From NCBI RefSeq assembly GCF_024159265.1, contig NZ_JAMYWY010000001.1, positions 4,464,001 to 4,528,000 of the forward strand: 64,000 bases of DNA. The letters are read 5' to 3'. Positions 25,617-34,404 of the stretch are shown here, in pieces. Numbering within the stretch: the stretch's first letter is position 1; every line of letters begins with the position of its first letter. The notes below the pieces were generated by a model. That model searched no databases. It was not told where the DNA came from and saw only the letters and a list, made by a program, of their open reading frames with translations. Source of the DNA: Paenibacillus sp. 1781tsa1. Lineage in GTDB: Bacteria > Bacillota > Bacilli > Paenibacillales > Paenibacillaceae. Both the position numbers and the translations under genes were made by a program.

Positions 25617-26168
25617 TTACCCCTGACTTGTCATTTCGAATTGCTTCTTCCAGAGTTCCGTCTCCATCAGATGAAACCAGTCCTTCAATTCCTCTGAAAA
25701 GGCCGCACTTTTCCAGTTCCGTAATGTGTCAATCGCATACAGGGGCCACTCTCCACGCCGTATATCAGCAGCAAGCAACAGATGTCGTTTATGCATCCAT
25801 TCATCTTCTGCCATCACACGCAGCAGCACCTGATCCACGTTATCCAGAGTACGAAAGCCCAGATCCGCTACAGCTGCCATGTTCTCATAGATTTCAGTGT
25901 AACTTGTACCCGTTCCTTTTACTTTGAGGTCCAGTTTCAAAATGGACTGTTTCCATTCCACTCTTGCAATGGGTGTAGATAGTTGCATGGAGCTTAACAC
26001 ATCAACCAGATTGTCATTCGTTAGCTGAACGGGATGATGTGATGCAGAGGCAGGTTGTACGTTTTCCCCGCCCCATGTACGCATATGTAAGGTTTGTATC
26101 GCAACAAGCAGAAAGACCGCCGCAACCGTTGCCAGCATTGAAGCAGTAACAATCATCCGCGGATTCAT
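25617..26168 (-). CDS. Membrane-anchored hypothetical protein
   Basis: Not recognised. The 183 residues begin with a signal-anchor helix (about 5-27), so the rest is probably outside the membrane. There is no lipobox. The C-terminal half is rich in tryptophan and acidic residues. AAGGAGGCG precedes the ATG. It lies between mtrB and hepS, where B. subtilis has no equivalent that I can recall. Confidence 0.75.
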   Translation of the reverse strand: MNPRMIVTASMLATVAAVFLLVAIQTLHMRTWGGENVQPASASHHPVQLTNDNLVDVLSSMQLSTPIARVEWKQSILKLDLKVKGTGTSYTEIYENMAAVADLGFRTLDNVDQVLLRVMAEDEWMHKRHLLLAADIRRGEWPLYAIDTLRNWKSAAFSEELKDWFHLMETELWKKQFEMTSQG

Positions 26169-26236
26169 ATACGCCTCCTTGCCTTTACCTGTTAGTGTAG
26201 TCTGTCCAGTAAAGGCTCATACCTCATTGTACAATG

Positions 26237-26258
26237 AAAAAAAGCAGGCTATGCCTGC
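26237..26258 (-). terminator. Intrinsic terminator after mtrB
   Basis: GCAGGC-ATA-GCCTGC followed by T7 on the minus strand, about 30 bp after the mtrB stop. Confidence 0.85.
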
Positions 26259-26289
26259 AATCTTCATTTGATTGTATTCAATCTGTCCA

Positions 26290-26511
26290 TTACTCCGATT
26301 CAATCTGTCCATGCTTGGTAATCAGCGTGGCTTTGCCCCGGATTTTAATAGCTGAAGTATGGGTGGTAAATTGGGCAAACATCACTTCACCCTTGTCCAA
26401 TTTCTCGGTGTGGTGAAAACGTGTATCCTGACCTCGGGTTAATCCGATCACCTGGACACCATTTTCCTCTGCCTTAATTACAATATAATCATTGCCGGTT
26501 GGATGATCCAT
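26290..26511 (-). CDS. mtrB: TRAP, trp RNA-binding attenuation protein MtrB
   Basis: An 11-mer ring protein that, when loaded with tryptophan, binds G/U-AG repeats and attenuates trp genes. The 73 residues include DYIVIKAEENGVQVIGLTRG, QDTRFHHTEKLDKGE and TSAIKIRGKA. These keep the three RNA-contacting basic residues (Lys in LDKGE, Lys and Arg in IKIRG) of the B. subtilis protein. ATG chosen at 26511, with GAAGGGGAC upstream. A TTGACA box at 26569-26574 lies 60 bp upstream, with a weak -10. Its likely target site is in the trpE leader of this window. Confidence 0.96.
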   Translation of the reverse strand: MDHPTGNDYIVIKAEENGVQVIGLTRGQDTRFHHTEKLDKGEVMFAQFTTHTSAIKIRGKATLITKHGQIESE

Positions 26512-26658
26512 CACGCATGTCCCCTTCTTTAGTTCGATAGCGTTAATGATGATTAAGATTGTTTCATTTGTCAACCTGCGCCTTATACGAATGAGCCGTA
26601 AGAATCGGCTACCCTCGGGTCATACTACAGTTGTACAGCCACAGAAAGGAGAATCTGC

Positions 26659-26820
26659 ATGAAGTACACCCCTGCCGCACTTACAGACGAGCATATTTCT
26701 CAGTTAAAAGAAATCGAACAGCATCTATCTGCAGCTGCTGGCGAAGATCTGATTCTGGTTGCTTATACCGGGCAACCGGATGATCCTGAGCACTCGGATA
26801 GCCGCAAGAATCATCGTTAA
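26659..26820 (+). CDS. Small hypothetical protein, 53 residues
   Basis: A plus-strand gene starting MKYTPAALTDEHISQLKEIE and ending in basic residues (DSRKNHR). AGAAAGGAGAAT sits 7 nt before the ATG, and a bidirectional terminator follows the stop. It is acidic, soluble and predicted helical in the first half. No family is recognised. It is transcribed against mtrB and hbs. The ribosome site and terminator make expression likely. Confidence 0.65.
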   Translation: MKYTPAALTDEHISQLKEIEQHLSAAAGEDLILVAYTGQPDDPEHSDSRKNHR

Positions 26821-26826
26821 AGGGCA

Positions 26827-26861
26827 AAAGAAAAGGCCGTGAACAAGTCACGGTCTTTTTG
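26827..26861. terminator. Bidirectional terminator between the small gene and hbs
   Basis: GGCCGTGA-ACAAG-TCACGGTC with T5 on the plus side and TTTTC on the minus side. It serves the plus-strand small gene and hbs, whose stop is at 26887. Confidence 0.8.
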
Positions 26862-26886
26862 TCGACATATGGAATATGTAGAAATC

Positions 26887-27159
26887 TTATTTAATTCCGT
26901 CTTTGAGCGCTTTACCTGGTTTGAATGCAGGAATTTTGCTCGCAGGAATTTCGATTTCTTCACCTGTTTGCGGGTTGCGTCCTTTACGTGCAGAGCGCTC
27001 GCGAACTTCGAAGTTCCCAAAACCAACCAATTGTACTTTATCTCCGCTTTGAAGAGCCTCAGAGATTGCTTCGAATACGGCATCAACCGCTTTCGTTACA
27101 TCTTTCTTGGACAATTCAGTTGCTTCAGATACGTGTGTAATCAAGTCTGATTTGTTCAT
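26887..27159 (-). CDS. hbs: DNA-binding protein HU (Hbs)
   Basis: Nucleoid protein of 90 residues. MNKSDLITHVSEATELSKKDV is the usual start and VQLVGFGNFEVRERSARKGRNPQTG is the DNA-binding arm with its conserved proline. The open frame runs 57 codons upstream, but AGGAGGTG and the family start fix 27159. It has a promoter at 27211-27239. Confidence 0.97.
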   Translation of the reverse strand: MNKSDLITHVSEATELSKKDVTKAVDAVFEAISEALQSGDKVQLVGFGNFEVRERSARKGRNPQTGEEIEIPASKIPAFKPGKALKDGIK

Positions 27160-27210
27160 TTGTTTTTCACCTCCTGTATCAATGTCCTGAATGTTATACT
27201 GTGTTTCCGT

Positions 27211-27239
27211 TTTATAGCGAAATATACGTTCATACGCAA
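27211..27239 (-). promoter_or_regulatory. Sigma-A promoter of hbs
   Basis: TTGCGT (27239-27234), 17 bp, TATAAA (27216-27211), about 50 bp before the hbs start. Confidence 0.6.
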
Positions 27240-27376
27240 AAAATCTACGTACATCTTGAGCGATGAACACAAATCTCCGCCTGCGGTCAACAGTCATTTT
27301 CGGCAGAATGTCGTCTGAAACCACGGGCATTTCAGACGCCGAACAAATTTCATACTAATACAGACAGCCCACAATT

Positions 27377-28363
27377 TCAAGTCCGGTTGCGGTTTAAGAC
27401 GTAAAATGTAACCGCCAGGGCAAGCACGAGAACTCCACCTTTTACAATATCATGCGTGAAATACTGTACGTTCATCATCGTTAACCCGTTCACAAGAACA
27501 CCAATCAGAACCGAACCGATGAAGGTTCCGATGACATTCGGTTTACCCGCGCCGAACACAGAGAAACCGACAAACACTGCAGCAACGGATTCCATTAACA
27601 ACGGAGATCCCGCATCAATTTGCCCAGATCCTACTTTGGAAGCATAGATGATACCACCGATTGCTACAAACACTCCAGCGGCTACATAGGCGAGTGTACG
27701 CACCTTTTTTACCTTGATTCCAGACAATCGTGCAGCTTCCTCATTACCCCCTGTAATGTACATCTGGCGCCCATATTTCGTATACGTCAAAAAGATATGC
27801 ACACCTATTACCGCAATAAGCAGCAGGATAACCGATATTGGCATCCCCAGCCATTTCCCCTGCCCTATAAGCAGGAATGTCGGGTCCATCTCTCCCGCAG
27901 CTTTGCTCCCATCAGGGAACTGCATATGATTGTAAATGGTATATCCCTGTGCATACGTTTTGTGAATACCTCCGATGATGTACATCGTGGCAAGGGTCGC
28001 CAGCAAATCCGGAATGCGCAATTTTACAATGAGCAAAGCGTTCAATAAACCAATAACAGCCCCGATAATCAGTGGCACGATAATTACAATCGCCAGCGGC
28101 TGTTGATACCAAATCATTAACGAAGCAGTAACGACGGTGGTCAATGAGACAGTCGCCCCTACCGAGAGATCAAATCCATCAACAATGAGAGATAACGTAA
28201 CACCGATCGCTACAAACGTAACGATAGAGATTGAGCCCAAAATATCGGTCAAGTTACTGTACGTAAAGAAATAAGGCAATTTAATGCCGAAAAATGCGAT
28301 AACACCTATAATGACTATAATCGCCCCGTAACGGAACGCAAAATCCAGTGATTTATCCTTCAT
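27377..28363 (-). CDS. Sugar-type ABC transporter permease
   Basis: A 328-residue permease of the ribose/galactofuranose type (RbsC/YtfT family) with about nine hydrophobic segments. Conserved parts include GVTLSLIVDGFDLSVGATVSLTTV and GIVR-equivalent LSGIKVKKVRTLAYVAAG, followed by GSGQIDAGSPLLMESVAAVFVG. It overlaps the ATPase gene by 4 bp (ATGA). Substrate is not determined by sequence. Confidence 0.92.
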   Translation of the reverse strand: MKDKSLDFAFRYGAIIVIIGVIAFFGIKLPYFFTYSNLTDILGSISIVTFVAIGVTLSLIVDGFDLSVGATVSLTTVVTASLMIWYQQPLAIVIIVPLIIGAVIGLLNALLIVKLRIPDLLATLATMYIIGGIHKTYAQGYTIYNHMQFPDGSKAAGEMDPTFLLIGQGKWLGMPISVILLLIAVIGVHIFLTYTKYGRQMYITGGNEEAARLSGIKVKKVRTLAYVAAGVFVAIGGIIYASKVGSGQIDAGSPLLMESVAAVFVGFSVFGAGKPNVIGTFIGSVLIGVLVNGLTMMNVQYFTHDIVKGGVLVLALAVTFYVLNRNRT

Positions 28364-29877
28364 GATTGCACCTCTTGTCCACCGCTTGCATAGTATAGCA
28401 GCTGTTCTTGATTAGTTTCGCCTCGTTTGAACTCTTTCACGATTACGCCCTCGCACATGACAGCGATTCGGTCGCCAATTCCCATGCCTTCATCCAGTTC
28501 ACAGGTGAAATAGATGACGCCCTTGCCGGCCAAAGCCAGTTCATTGATGATGCGGAAAATGTCACTTTTCGCCCCAATATCTACGCCTTTGGTTGGCTCA
28601 TCAAATATAAATACGTCGGCATCCGCATTAAGCCATTTACCAATGGCTACCTTCTGCTGATTACCACCGCTTAGATATTTCACTTCCTGCTTTACTGACG
28701 ATGTTTTAATTCCAAGCTGTTTCACCAAGGACTCCGCATTCAGACGTTCCCGTTTGCGGCTTACGAAACCTAATGTACTGAGACGGCTTAGCAAAGGCAG
28801 ACTTAGATTCCGTTCCACGTTCTCCTGAATCAGGATTCCTTGTTTACGTCGTTCCTCCGGTACAGAAACAATCCCCAGAGCCGCCGCATCCGCAGGCTGA
28901 GACAGACGGAGATTACGGTTGTTAAGCCGGATCTCGCCTCCCTCCAGCCGATCTGCACCAATCAGCAAACGAGAACTTTCCGTTTTACCCGCGCCTACCA
29001 GACCTACCACAGCGAGGACTTCACCTCGGCGTACAGAAAGGTCAACACCTTTGACTTTCACTCCACGACGAAGCCCACGCGCTTCCAACAGCAGCTCCCC
29101 CACGGGTGCTTCCGTCTTAGGAAACTCTTCTTCAAATGGTTTGCCTAACATCTGAGTAACCAAATCATTGATTGTCAGTCCCTTTGCTTCACCGGTAAAT
29201 ACATGTTGTCCATCCCTCATAACCGTAACGCGATCACAGTGACCCGTCACTTCAGCAAGACGATGGGTAATGAAAATGCAGGCTACGCCCCGTTCCTTCA
29301 ACAGATGAACAATTCGGAAAAATGCATCCGTTTCTTCCTGACTCAGCGGTGCAGTAGGTTCGTCAAAAATGATGACCTTGGCATCCTGAATCAAAATCCG
29401 CGCCAGCAGTATCATCTGTTTTTCTGCAAGCGTCAGATCAGCCACTTTTTGGTGAACGGATATGTCCGCCCCTAATTGCTTCAACGCCTCAACCGCACGC
29501 TGTTGCAGCTTCCGCGGACTTTTCCACCACCCCCCGGCAGGTGAAGCCAGCTGATCCAACATAATGTTCTCCGCTGCCGTCAGCTGTGGCACCAGTGCCG
29601 CATCCACTTCCTGATAGACACAGTGAATCCCGCTTGCCTTCGCGTCTCCCGGAGAACTTAAATGAAGCGCTTGTCCACTCAGCTGGATCGTACCCTGATC
29701 CAATGGGTAAGCACCGGACAAAATCTTCATTAACGTGCTCTTCCCGGCACCATTGGCACCCAGCAGCGCATGAATCTCCCCACCTTTTACAGAGAAATCC
29801 ACATCCTTCAGTGCAGGAATACCTGAAAACTGCTTGTGGATATGTTCCATTTGAAGCAGAATCGGTGCAGTGCTCAT
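28360..29877 (-). CDS. Sugar-type ABC transporter ATPase with two nucleotide-binding domains
   Basis: About 505 residues, the duplicated RbsA/MglA type. The first domain has a Walker A GANGAGKST, an atypical signature region VADLTLAEKQM, and Walker B VIIFDEPTAPLS. The second has GLVGAGKTE, the signature YLSGGNQQKV and VFIFDEPTKGVD. Unequal domains with a degenerate first signature are usual for this family. ATG at 29877 with GGAGG upstream. Confidence 0.94.
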   Translation of the reverse strand: MSTAPILLQMEHIHKQFSGIPALKDVDFSVKGGEIHALLGANGAGKSTLMKILSGAYPLDQGTIQLSGQALHLSSPGDAKASGIHCVYQEVDAALVPQLTAAENIMLDQLASPAGGWWKSPRKLQQRAVEALKQLGADISVHQKVADLTLAEKQMILLARILIQDAKVIIFDEPTAPLSQEETDAFFRIVHLLKERGVACIFITHRLAEVTGHCDRVTVMRDGQHVFTGEAKGLTINDLVTQMLGKPFEEEFPKTEAPVGELLLEARGLRRGVKVKGVDLSVRRGEVLAVVGLVGAGKTESSRLLIGADRLEGGEIRLNNRNLRLSQPADAAALGIVSVPEERRKQGILIQENVERNLSLPLLSRLSTLGFVSRKRERLNAESLVKQLGIKTSSVKQEVKYLSGGNQQKVAIGKWLNADADVFIFDEPTKGVDIGAKSDIFRIINELALAGKGVIYFTCELDEGMGIGDRIAVMCEGVIVKEFKRGETNQEQLLYYASGGQEVQS

Positions 29878-29952
29878 GATGTTAACCTCCAATCGTTCCC
29901 TTCCGGGAGCATCCCTTTTTTCATCCAGACCATACGTATCTTCATTTATTTG

Positions 29953-29979
29953 AAAAAAAGCGCGCCTTGCGGCGCGCTT
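29953..29979 (-). terminator. Terminator between the binding-protein and ATPase genes
   Basis: AAGCGCGCC-GCAA-GGCGCGCTT followed by T6 on the minus strand, right after the stop of the binding protein. Partial readthrough would give more binding protein than transporter, a common arrangement. Confidence 0.85.
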
Positions 29980-29991
29980 CCCATACGCTGC

Positions 29992-31089
29992 TTATTTAGC
30001 AGTAATTCCGTATTCGCTCATCCAGTCTTTGATTCCTTGTGTGCTGCCACCCCATCCTTCAACGAACTCTGACAGCTCCGAAGTGGAGATTTGTTTATCT
30101 GGCAGAGCTTCACGTTGAACATAGACCGGGTTAAGCACAACTGAATCTTCTGTCTCGTCCCCGTTCAGTTTCTGATAAGCATAACGTACTTGGACACGAC
30201 CAATATCCGTTGGATCAACAGCAGCAGAAGCAACCCAAGGATTTTTCGGGTCCTGAATCATTTGCAGATCCTCGTCACTCATATCGATACCATACACTTT
30301 GATCTCGTCACGTCCAGCTTGTTGAATCGCACGCGCTGCACCTTTGGCGAACTCATCCCATGCAGTCCATACAGCTGTAATCTCACCTTTTGGATATTGC
30401 TTGAGAATGGCTTCCATTTTGGCTTGAGTATCCAGCGCCGGGTTCTGTGCAGAACCGAATGTAGCTATTTCCTTGATGTCCGGATTGGCTTTCATGAATT
30501 CACCGTATGCTATCTGACGACGTTCCATCGGTGCAAAACCAGCTACCCATACTTTGACAATATTGCCTTGTCCATTGATATCTTTTTTCATTTGCTCCAG
30601 TGTCAGCTCAGCCATCTTCTGGTCATCCTGTGACAGGACTGTAGCTCCCGGAACGCTAATAGCTGCGTCGAATACAACTACTGGGATGTTCTGTTCTACT
30701 GCCTTCTTCACGCCTGGCTCTAATAGGGAATCACCGTGATCCGTGAGAATGGCATCGAATTTCTGGTTAATTGCGCTATCAAGCAAGGATACCATCTTCG
30801 CTTTGTCATTATCGGCAACAAACGTCGTCAGTTCTCCACCGAATTTTTCGATTTCTTCTTTGACACCTTGTACATATTGCTGCGAGAAGGTACCTGTATT
30901 AAATTCCATAATAAGTGCAATTCGTTTACCGCTTAGAGGGCCTGTAACTGCTTCCGTTTTTGGCGTATCATCTGATGCACCTGAAGCTGGAGTTGCTGCC
31001 GGTTCTTTTTTGATTCCGCAAGCGGACAGCGCCAATGTAAATACTAATAACACACTCCACCATACCCATTTTGTCTCTTTTCTTTTCAT
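29992..31089 (-). CDS. Sugar-type ABC transporter substrate-binding lipoprotein
   Basis: A periplasmic-binding-protein type 1 lipoprotein of 365 residues. The signal peptide ends in the lipobox LALSAC. A low-complexity linker follows, then KRIALIMEFNTGTFSQQYVQGVKEE, which starts the ligand-binding fold. VVFDAAISVPG and VWTAWDEFAKGAARAIQQAG line the usual ligand cleft. The family (RbsB/YtfQ-like) binds pentoses, hexoses or autoinducers. ATG at 31089 with AGGGGGAG upstream. Confidence 0.93.
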   Translation of the reverse strand: MKRKETKWVWWSVLLVFTLALSACGIKKEPAATPASGASDDTPKTEAVTGPLSGKRIALIMEFNTGTFSQQYVQGVKEEIEKFGGELTTFVADNDKAKMVSLLDSAINQKFDAILTDHGDSLLEPGVKKAVEQNIPVVVFDAAISVPGATVLSQDDQKMAELTLEQMKKDINGQGNIVKVWVAGFAPMERRQIAYGEFMKANPDIKEIATFGSAQNPALDTQAKMEAILKQYPKGEITAVWTAWDEFAKGAARAIQQAGRDEIKVYGIDMSDEDLQMIQDPKNPWVASAAVDPTDIGRVQVRYAYQKLNGDETEDSVVLNPVYVQREALPDKQISTSELSEFVEGWGGSTQGIKDWMSEYGITAK

Positions 31090-31113
31090 CTCTGTCTCCC
31101 CCTGTCCACTCTC

Positions 31114-31129
31114 TGTGATCTCGATCACA
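31114..31129. promoter_or_regulatory. Perfect palindrome TGTGATC-N2-GATCACA upstream of the binding protein
   Basis: A 16-bp inverted repeat, with arms TGTGATC and GATCACA, that has the TGTGA-N6-TCACA form of CRP/FNR-family sites. It lies between the predicted -10 and the ribosome site, a repressor-like position. The regulator is not in the window. Confidence 0.6.
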
Positions 31130-31142
31130 ATAGTTGAATATT

Positions 31143-31170
31143 AATATAACGGCTAATCCCTAGTATGTAA
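31143..31170 (-). promoter_or_regulatory. Probable promoter of the sugar ABC operon
   Basis: TTACAT (31170-31165), 16 bp, TATATT (31148-31143). A second inverted repeat, TTTTAGC-N8-GCTAAAA, lies just upstream at about 31176-31197. Confidence 0.45.
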
Positions 31171-31262
31171 ATGGGTTTTAGCAATTTAAAGCTAAAAATC
31201 GCTAAGTTTTTTTGAAAGCACTATTCTTCCTATCCATTTCATCCAAAATAAAGAAATCACAT

Positions 31263-31299
31263 AAAAAAGACCGCGAGGGATTTCCCCTTACGGTCTTTT
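31263..31299 (-). terminator. Intrinsic terminator after spoIVA
   Basis: AAAGACCG and CGGTCTTT pair around a loop that itself contains GGGGAAATCCC, followed by T6 on the minus strand. Confidence 0.8.
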
Positions 31300-31305
31300 G
31301 ATGTC

Positions 31306-32784
31306 TTACAGAATGATAGCGATCAAGCCACCGGAACCTTCGTTAATAATTCTTCCCAGCGTCTCTTGCAATTTGTATCTTGCATTATCCGGCATCATGG
31401 CAATCTTGCCCTGAATTCCTTCTCGCACGATGGAGTGCAGGGAACGGCCAAACATGTCTGAATCCCATACCTTGATCGGATCGTTCTCGAAGTCCTGCAT
31501 CAGGTATCTCACCAGTTCCTCACTTTGTTTCTCCGTACCGATGATTGGAGCAAACTCTGATTCCACATCAACCCGGATCATATGAATGGACGGTGCCGTT
31601 GCTTTCAGGCGTACGCCAAATTTGGTGCCCTGACGAATGAGTTCAGGTTCATCCAGAGCCATCTCGGCGAGAGAGGGAGCAGCAATGCCGTATCCGGTCG
31701 TTTTGACCATCTCCAGCGCTTCTGCGAAGCGGTCGTATTCTCTCTTCGCATGCGAGAATTCCTGCATCAATTGCAGCAGATGATCCTTACCGCGAATCTC
31801 GATGCCAACCACTTCCACGAGAATCTGATCATACAGTTCATCCGGCGCGTACAGGTCAATTTCGGCTACACCCTGCCCCATGTTCATACCACTCAGGCCT
31901 GCGCGATCAATGAATTCATATTCCATGAATTGAGCGACAACCCGATCCACGTCACGAAGTCTGCGAATATCCTTGACGGTATCCCGTACAGAATTTTCGT
32001 AGTTGCTGCGCAGCCAGTGAGTCTCGTTCAGCACCATTACCCAGCTCGGCAAGTTTACATTAACTTCATGCACAGGGAACTCATAGAGCACTTCACGAAG
32101 TACACCCGTCACATCATCTTCTGTCATCGTGGCGGCACTGAGTGTCATGACCGGAATGTCGTATTTGGCCGCAAGCTCACTACGCAATTGCAGGGCTTCT
32201 TCACTGCGAGGACGAGTGGAGTTGATGATCAGGACAAACGGTTTACCCACTTCTTTCAATTCCGCAATAACCCGTTCTTCGGATTCCACATAGGAACTGC
32301 GGGCAATTTCGGCAATCGTGCCGTCTGTTGTGACCACAACACCCAGTGTGGAATGCTCCTGAATGACTTTGCGAGTCCCAATCTCGGCGGCTTCCTGGAA
32401 CGGAATTGGTTCCTCGAACCAAGGCGTGGAGATCATGCGTGGACCATTCTCATCCTCGTATCCCTTGGCTCCTTCCACCGCATAACCTACACAATCGACA
32501 AGGCGCACATTAACATCGAGTCCTTCTGCCACCTTGATCTGAACTGCGTTATTCGGTACGAATTTCGGTTCCGTAGTCATGATGGTTTTGCCTGCTGCAC
32601 TTTGTGGAAGTTCATCCACTGCACGGGCACGATCAGCCTCGCTTGCGATGTTAGGCAATACGATCGTTTCCATGAATCGTTTAATAAATGTTGATTTTCC
32701 CGTCCGGACTGCGCCGACAACCCCGAGATAAATATCCCCTCCGGTCCGCTCAGCTATGTCCTTAAAAATGTCCACTTTCTCCAA
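31306..32784 (-). CDS. spoIVA: Stage IV sporulation protein A (SpoIVA)
   Basis: The ATPase that polymerises on the forespore surface to form the base of the spore coat. The 492 residues contain a Walker A, GAVRTGKST, at about 23-31. MEKVDIFKDIAERTGGDIYLG is the family start. The C-terminus GSGGLIAIIL fits the conserved membrane-targeting end. A sigma-E-like promoter lies about 200 bp upstream, as expected for mother-cell expression. Confidence 0.98.
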   Translation of the reverse strand: MEKVDIFKDIAERTGGDIYLGVVGAVRTGKSTFIKRFMETIVLPNIASEADRARAVDELPQSAAGKTIMTTEPKFVPNNAVQIKVAEGLDVNVRLVDCVGYAVEGAKGYEDENGPRMISTPWFEEPIPFQEAAEIGTRKVIQEHSTLGVVVTTDGTIAEIARSSYVESEERVIAELKEVGKPFVLIINSTRPRSEEALQLRSELAAKYDIPVMTLSAATMTEDDVTGVLREVLYEFPVHEVNVNLPSWVMVLNETHWLRSNYENSVRDTVKDIRRLRDVDRVVAQFMEYEFIDRAGLSGMNMGQGVAEIDLYAPDELYDQILVEVVGIEIRGKDHLLQLMQEFSHAKREYDRFAEALEMVKTTGYGIAAPSLAEMALDEPELIRQGTKFGVRLKATAPSIHMIRVDVESEFAPIIGTEKQSEELVRYLMQDFENDPIKVWDSDMFGRSLHSIVREGIQGKIAMMPDNARYKLQETLGRIINEGSGGLIAIIL

Positions 32785-33142
32785 TGAAATCCCCTCCCTA
32801 AATTACTCCGAAGGAAAAATGCTAAAGAGCATCCGCTTCGTTTTTTCAATCAGAAGACTGAAATCCCTGCAACGGTAGAGCCGCCTTTGTGAGTGCCCGG
32901 AAGTCGTCCGCCGCCGAACGTTGCATTCTGATGAAACCGGCGAGAGCGGCGTTAACTCGTACATGCAATTGGACTAGTATCATCTTATGTATCCGTATGC
33001 GGCAATATGACGCGTAATTTTGTTTTTTTTATCTTATGGTGATGACATTAGGAGAATCCCCCGATCTCGGACTGCGCGTCTTTATTTCAATCTACTTTAT
33101 GTGATCCGTGAAGCTTTTATGACAGTTATTGCTCATACGGAC
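32785..33142. other. Non-coding upstream region of spoIVA
   Basis: About 360 bp between the spoIVA start and the next terminator. It holds the spoIVA leader, the sigma-E-like promoter and otherwise A/T-rich sequence. No credible reading frame is seen on either strand. Confidence 0.6.
32982..33010 (-). promoter_or_regulatory. Candidate sigma-E promoter of spoIVA
   Basis: TCATATT (33010-33004), 14 bp, CATAAGAT (32989-32982). This fits the sigma-E consensus (KMATATT, 14 bp, CATACAHT) with mismatches at the -10. It points at spoIVA with an approximately 190-nt leader. Confidence 0.5.
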
Positions 33143-33181
33143 AAAAAAAAGAGATATCCCTGATTTGGAATATCTCTTTTT
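33143..33181 (-). terminator. Intrinsic terminator after the YphF-like gene
   Basis: AAAAGAGATATTCC and GGGATATCTCTTTT pair around a short A/T loop, followed by further T on the minus strand. Confidence 0.8.
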
Positions 33182-33235
33182 GAACCATTAGAAGCATGGG
33201 GGTCATACAGTTAGATATATGAATGGCAACCAGGC

Positions 33236-34015
33236 TTATTTTATTGGCTGTGCAACCGGTGCATTATTTTGCCAAACGTAGAAAACCGATTTTACAGGTA
33301 CGAAGTAGGAGTGCTCCAACAGAAATTCCCGAACATCTTCAGTCTCTGCTGGAGACATATCAGACTTTTCCACGGCCTGCATAATGTCAAAAGCATAATC
33401 TACATAGACCTTGCCTTCGTCATCCATCATAAAAGGTAATGCCTGACCTGAATATACACTGTTCAATGTAATGGAAGGAGTGCCTGCCTGTGCAGCCTGA
33501 TCCATATCAACAGCATATAACCCCGGATACAGTTCTTCCCCGCTCGGCAACTTATTGTTATGTACGGACTTATATTGATTAACCATTCGCTGCACATCGT
33601 TGACTTTCTGAACAGTCAGGAGGTCCATCACTTTAACGGTGGGATTCACTTCTTCATCCTGGATAAGGAAGTAAGCGCTCCCACCACTTTCAAAAGCGGT
33701 TCCCGGTATTTCATCCAGATACCCCAGCTGCTTCAACTTGGGCAGATCCACTCTGAACTTTTCATATTTTGGCGTTTCCATATCTGCATTGATGATTGGT
33801 AAAATCCCCTTATCTTGCTGGAATGTCTCTACCGCACTCTGGATACGGCTCACGCTTTCCCGATAGGCTATTTTAGGGTCCGAATTGCTCTCCGATGGAT
33901 ACATACAACCACTTGCTGTAAAAGCAAACAACAGGAATAACAGCAGACCGCTCATCTGATGTTTCAGACGCTGCCGTCCGCTTCCTTCAACACATTTTGG
34001 CTTGTTCCTAATCAT
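33236..34015 (-). CDS. YphF-like lipoprotein of unknown function
   Basis: A 259-residue lipoprotein with a signal peptide ending in FTASGC at residues 32-37. The mature part is acidic, and a start at the internal methionine HQMSGLLL is also possible. The position between spoIVA and yphE matches B. subtilis yphF, which is also a lipoprotein; similarity beyond this is inferred. Two repeats of the kind PILPINADM/ELYPGLYAVDM suggest a duplicated small domain. Confidence 0.75.
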   Translation of the reverse strand: MIRNKPKCVEGSGRQRLKHQMSGLLLFLLFAFTASGCMYPSESNSDPKIAYRESVSRIQSAVETFQQDKGILPIINADMETPKYEKFRVDLPKLKQLGYLDEIPGTAFESGGSAYFLIQDEEVNPTVKVMDLLTVQKVNDVQRMVNQYKSVHNNKLPSGEELYPGLYAVDMDQAAQAGTPSITLNSVYSGQALPFMMDDEGKVYVDYAFDIMQAVEKSDMSPAETEDVREFLLEHSYFVPVKSVFYVWQNNAPVAQPIK

Positions 34016-34042
34016 CCGTGTCCTCCTAGAATAACGCTTATC

Positions 34043-34393
34043 TCAGAACCAGTCATCTTCCTGTTGCTGACGTTCCAGTTGTTTCCGAATGGCTGCCTTT
34101 AGCGGGTCCTCTGGAACATGAACCGATAGAGAACCACACACCTTGGCCTGACAGGACAGTCGTGTACCTGCTTCCAACAATGAACCCAGCTTGCGCTTTT
34201 CTGCATCCGTTGGCGGATACAGTTCCGCCCGATATTCTTCGTTTACGTTCACCTTGCACATCAAGCAAGCCGCTTTACCATCACATCGGGTCGTAATCTT
34301 GACTCCGGCACGTCGAGCTGCATGCAGAAGTGTTGCCCCTGGTTTGAGCACGATTGATTTGTTCATGGGTAAAAAAGTAACTTTGTAGTCCAT
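34043..34393 (-). CDS. 2Fe-2S ferredoxin-domain protein
   Basis: A plant-type [2Fe-2S] domain of 116 residues. The cluster ligands are visible as TRCDGKAACLMCKV (Cys-x5-Cys-x2-Cys) and a later Cys in TRLSCQAKV. Electron partner unknown. The ATG at 34393 follows GGGAGGAAC and gives MDYKVTFLP; the frame is open further upstream. It follows the nucleotidyltransferase-like gene by 11 bp. Confidence 0.88.
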   Translation of the reverse strand: MDYKVTFLPMNKSIVLKPGATLLHAARRAGVKITTRCDGKAACLMCKVNVNEEYRAELYPPTDAEKRKLGSLLEAGTRLSCQAKVCGSLSVHVPEDPLKAAIRKQLERQQQEDDWF

Positions 34394-34404
34394 TATGTTC
34401 CTCC

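Noticed and set aside
31582..32694. 370-codon plus frame antisense to spoIVA
   Set aside because: Shadow of the highly conserved spoIVA; no ribosome site and a cysteine/histidine/phenylalanine-rich composition typical of antisense frames.
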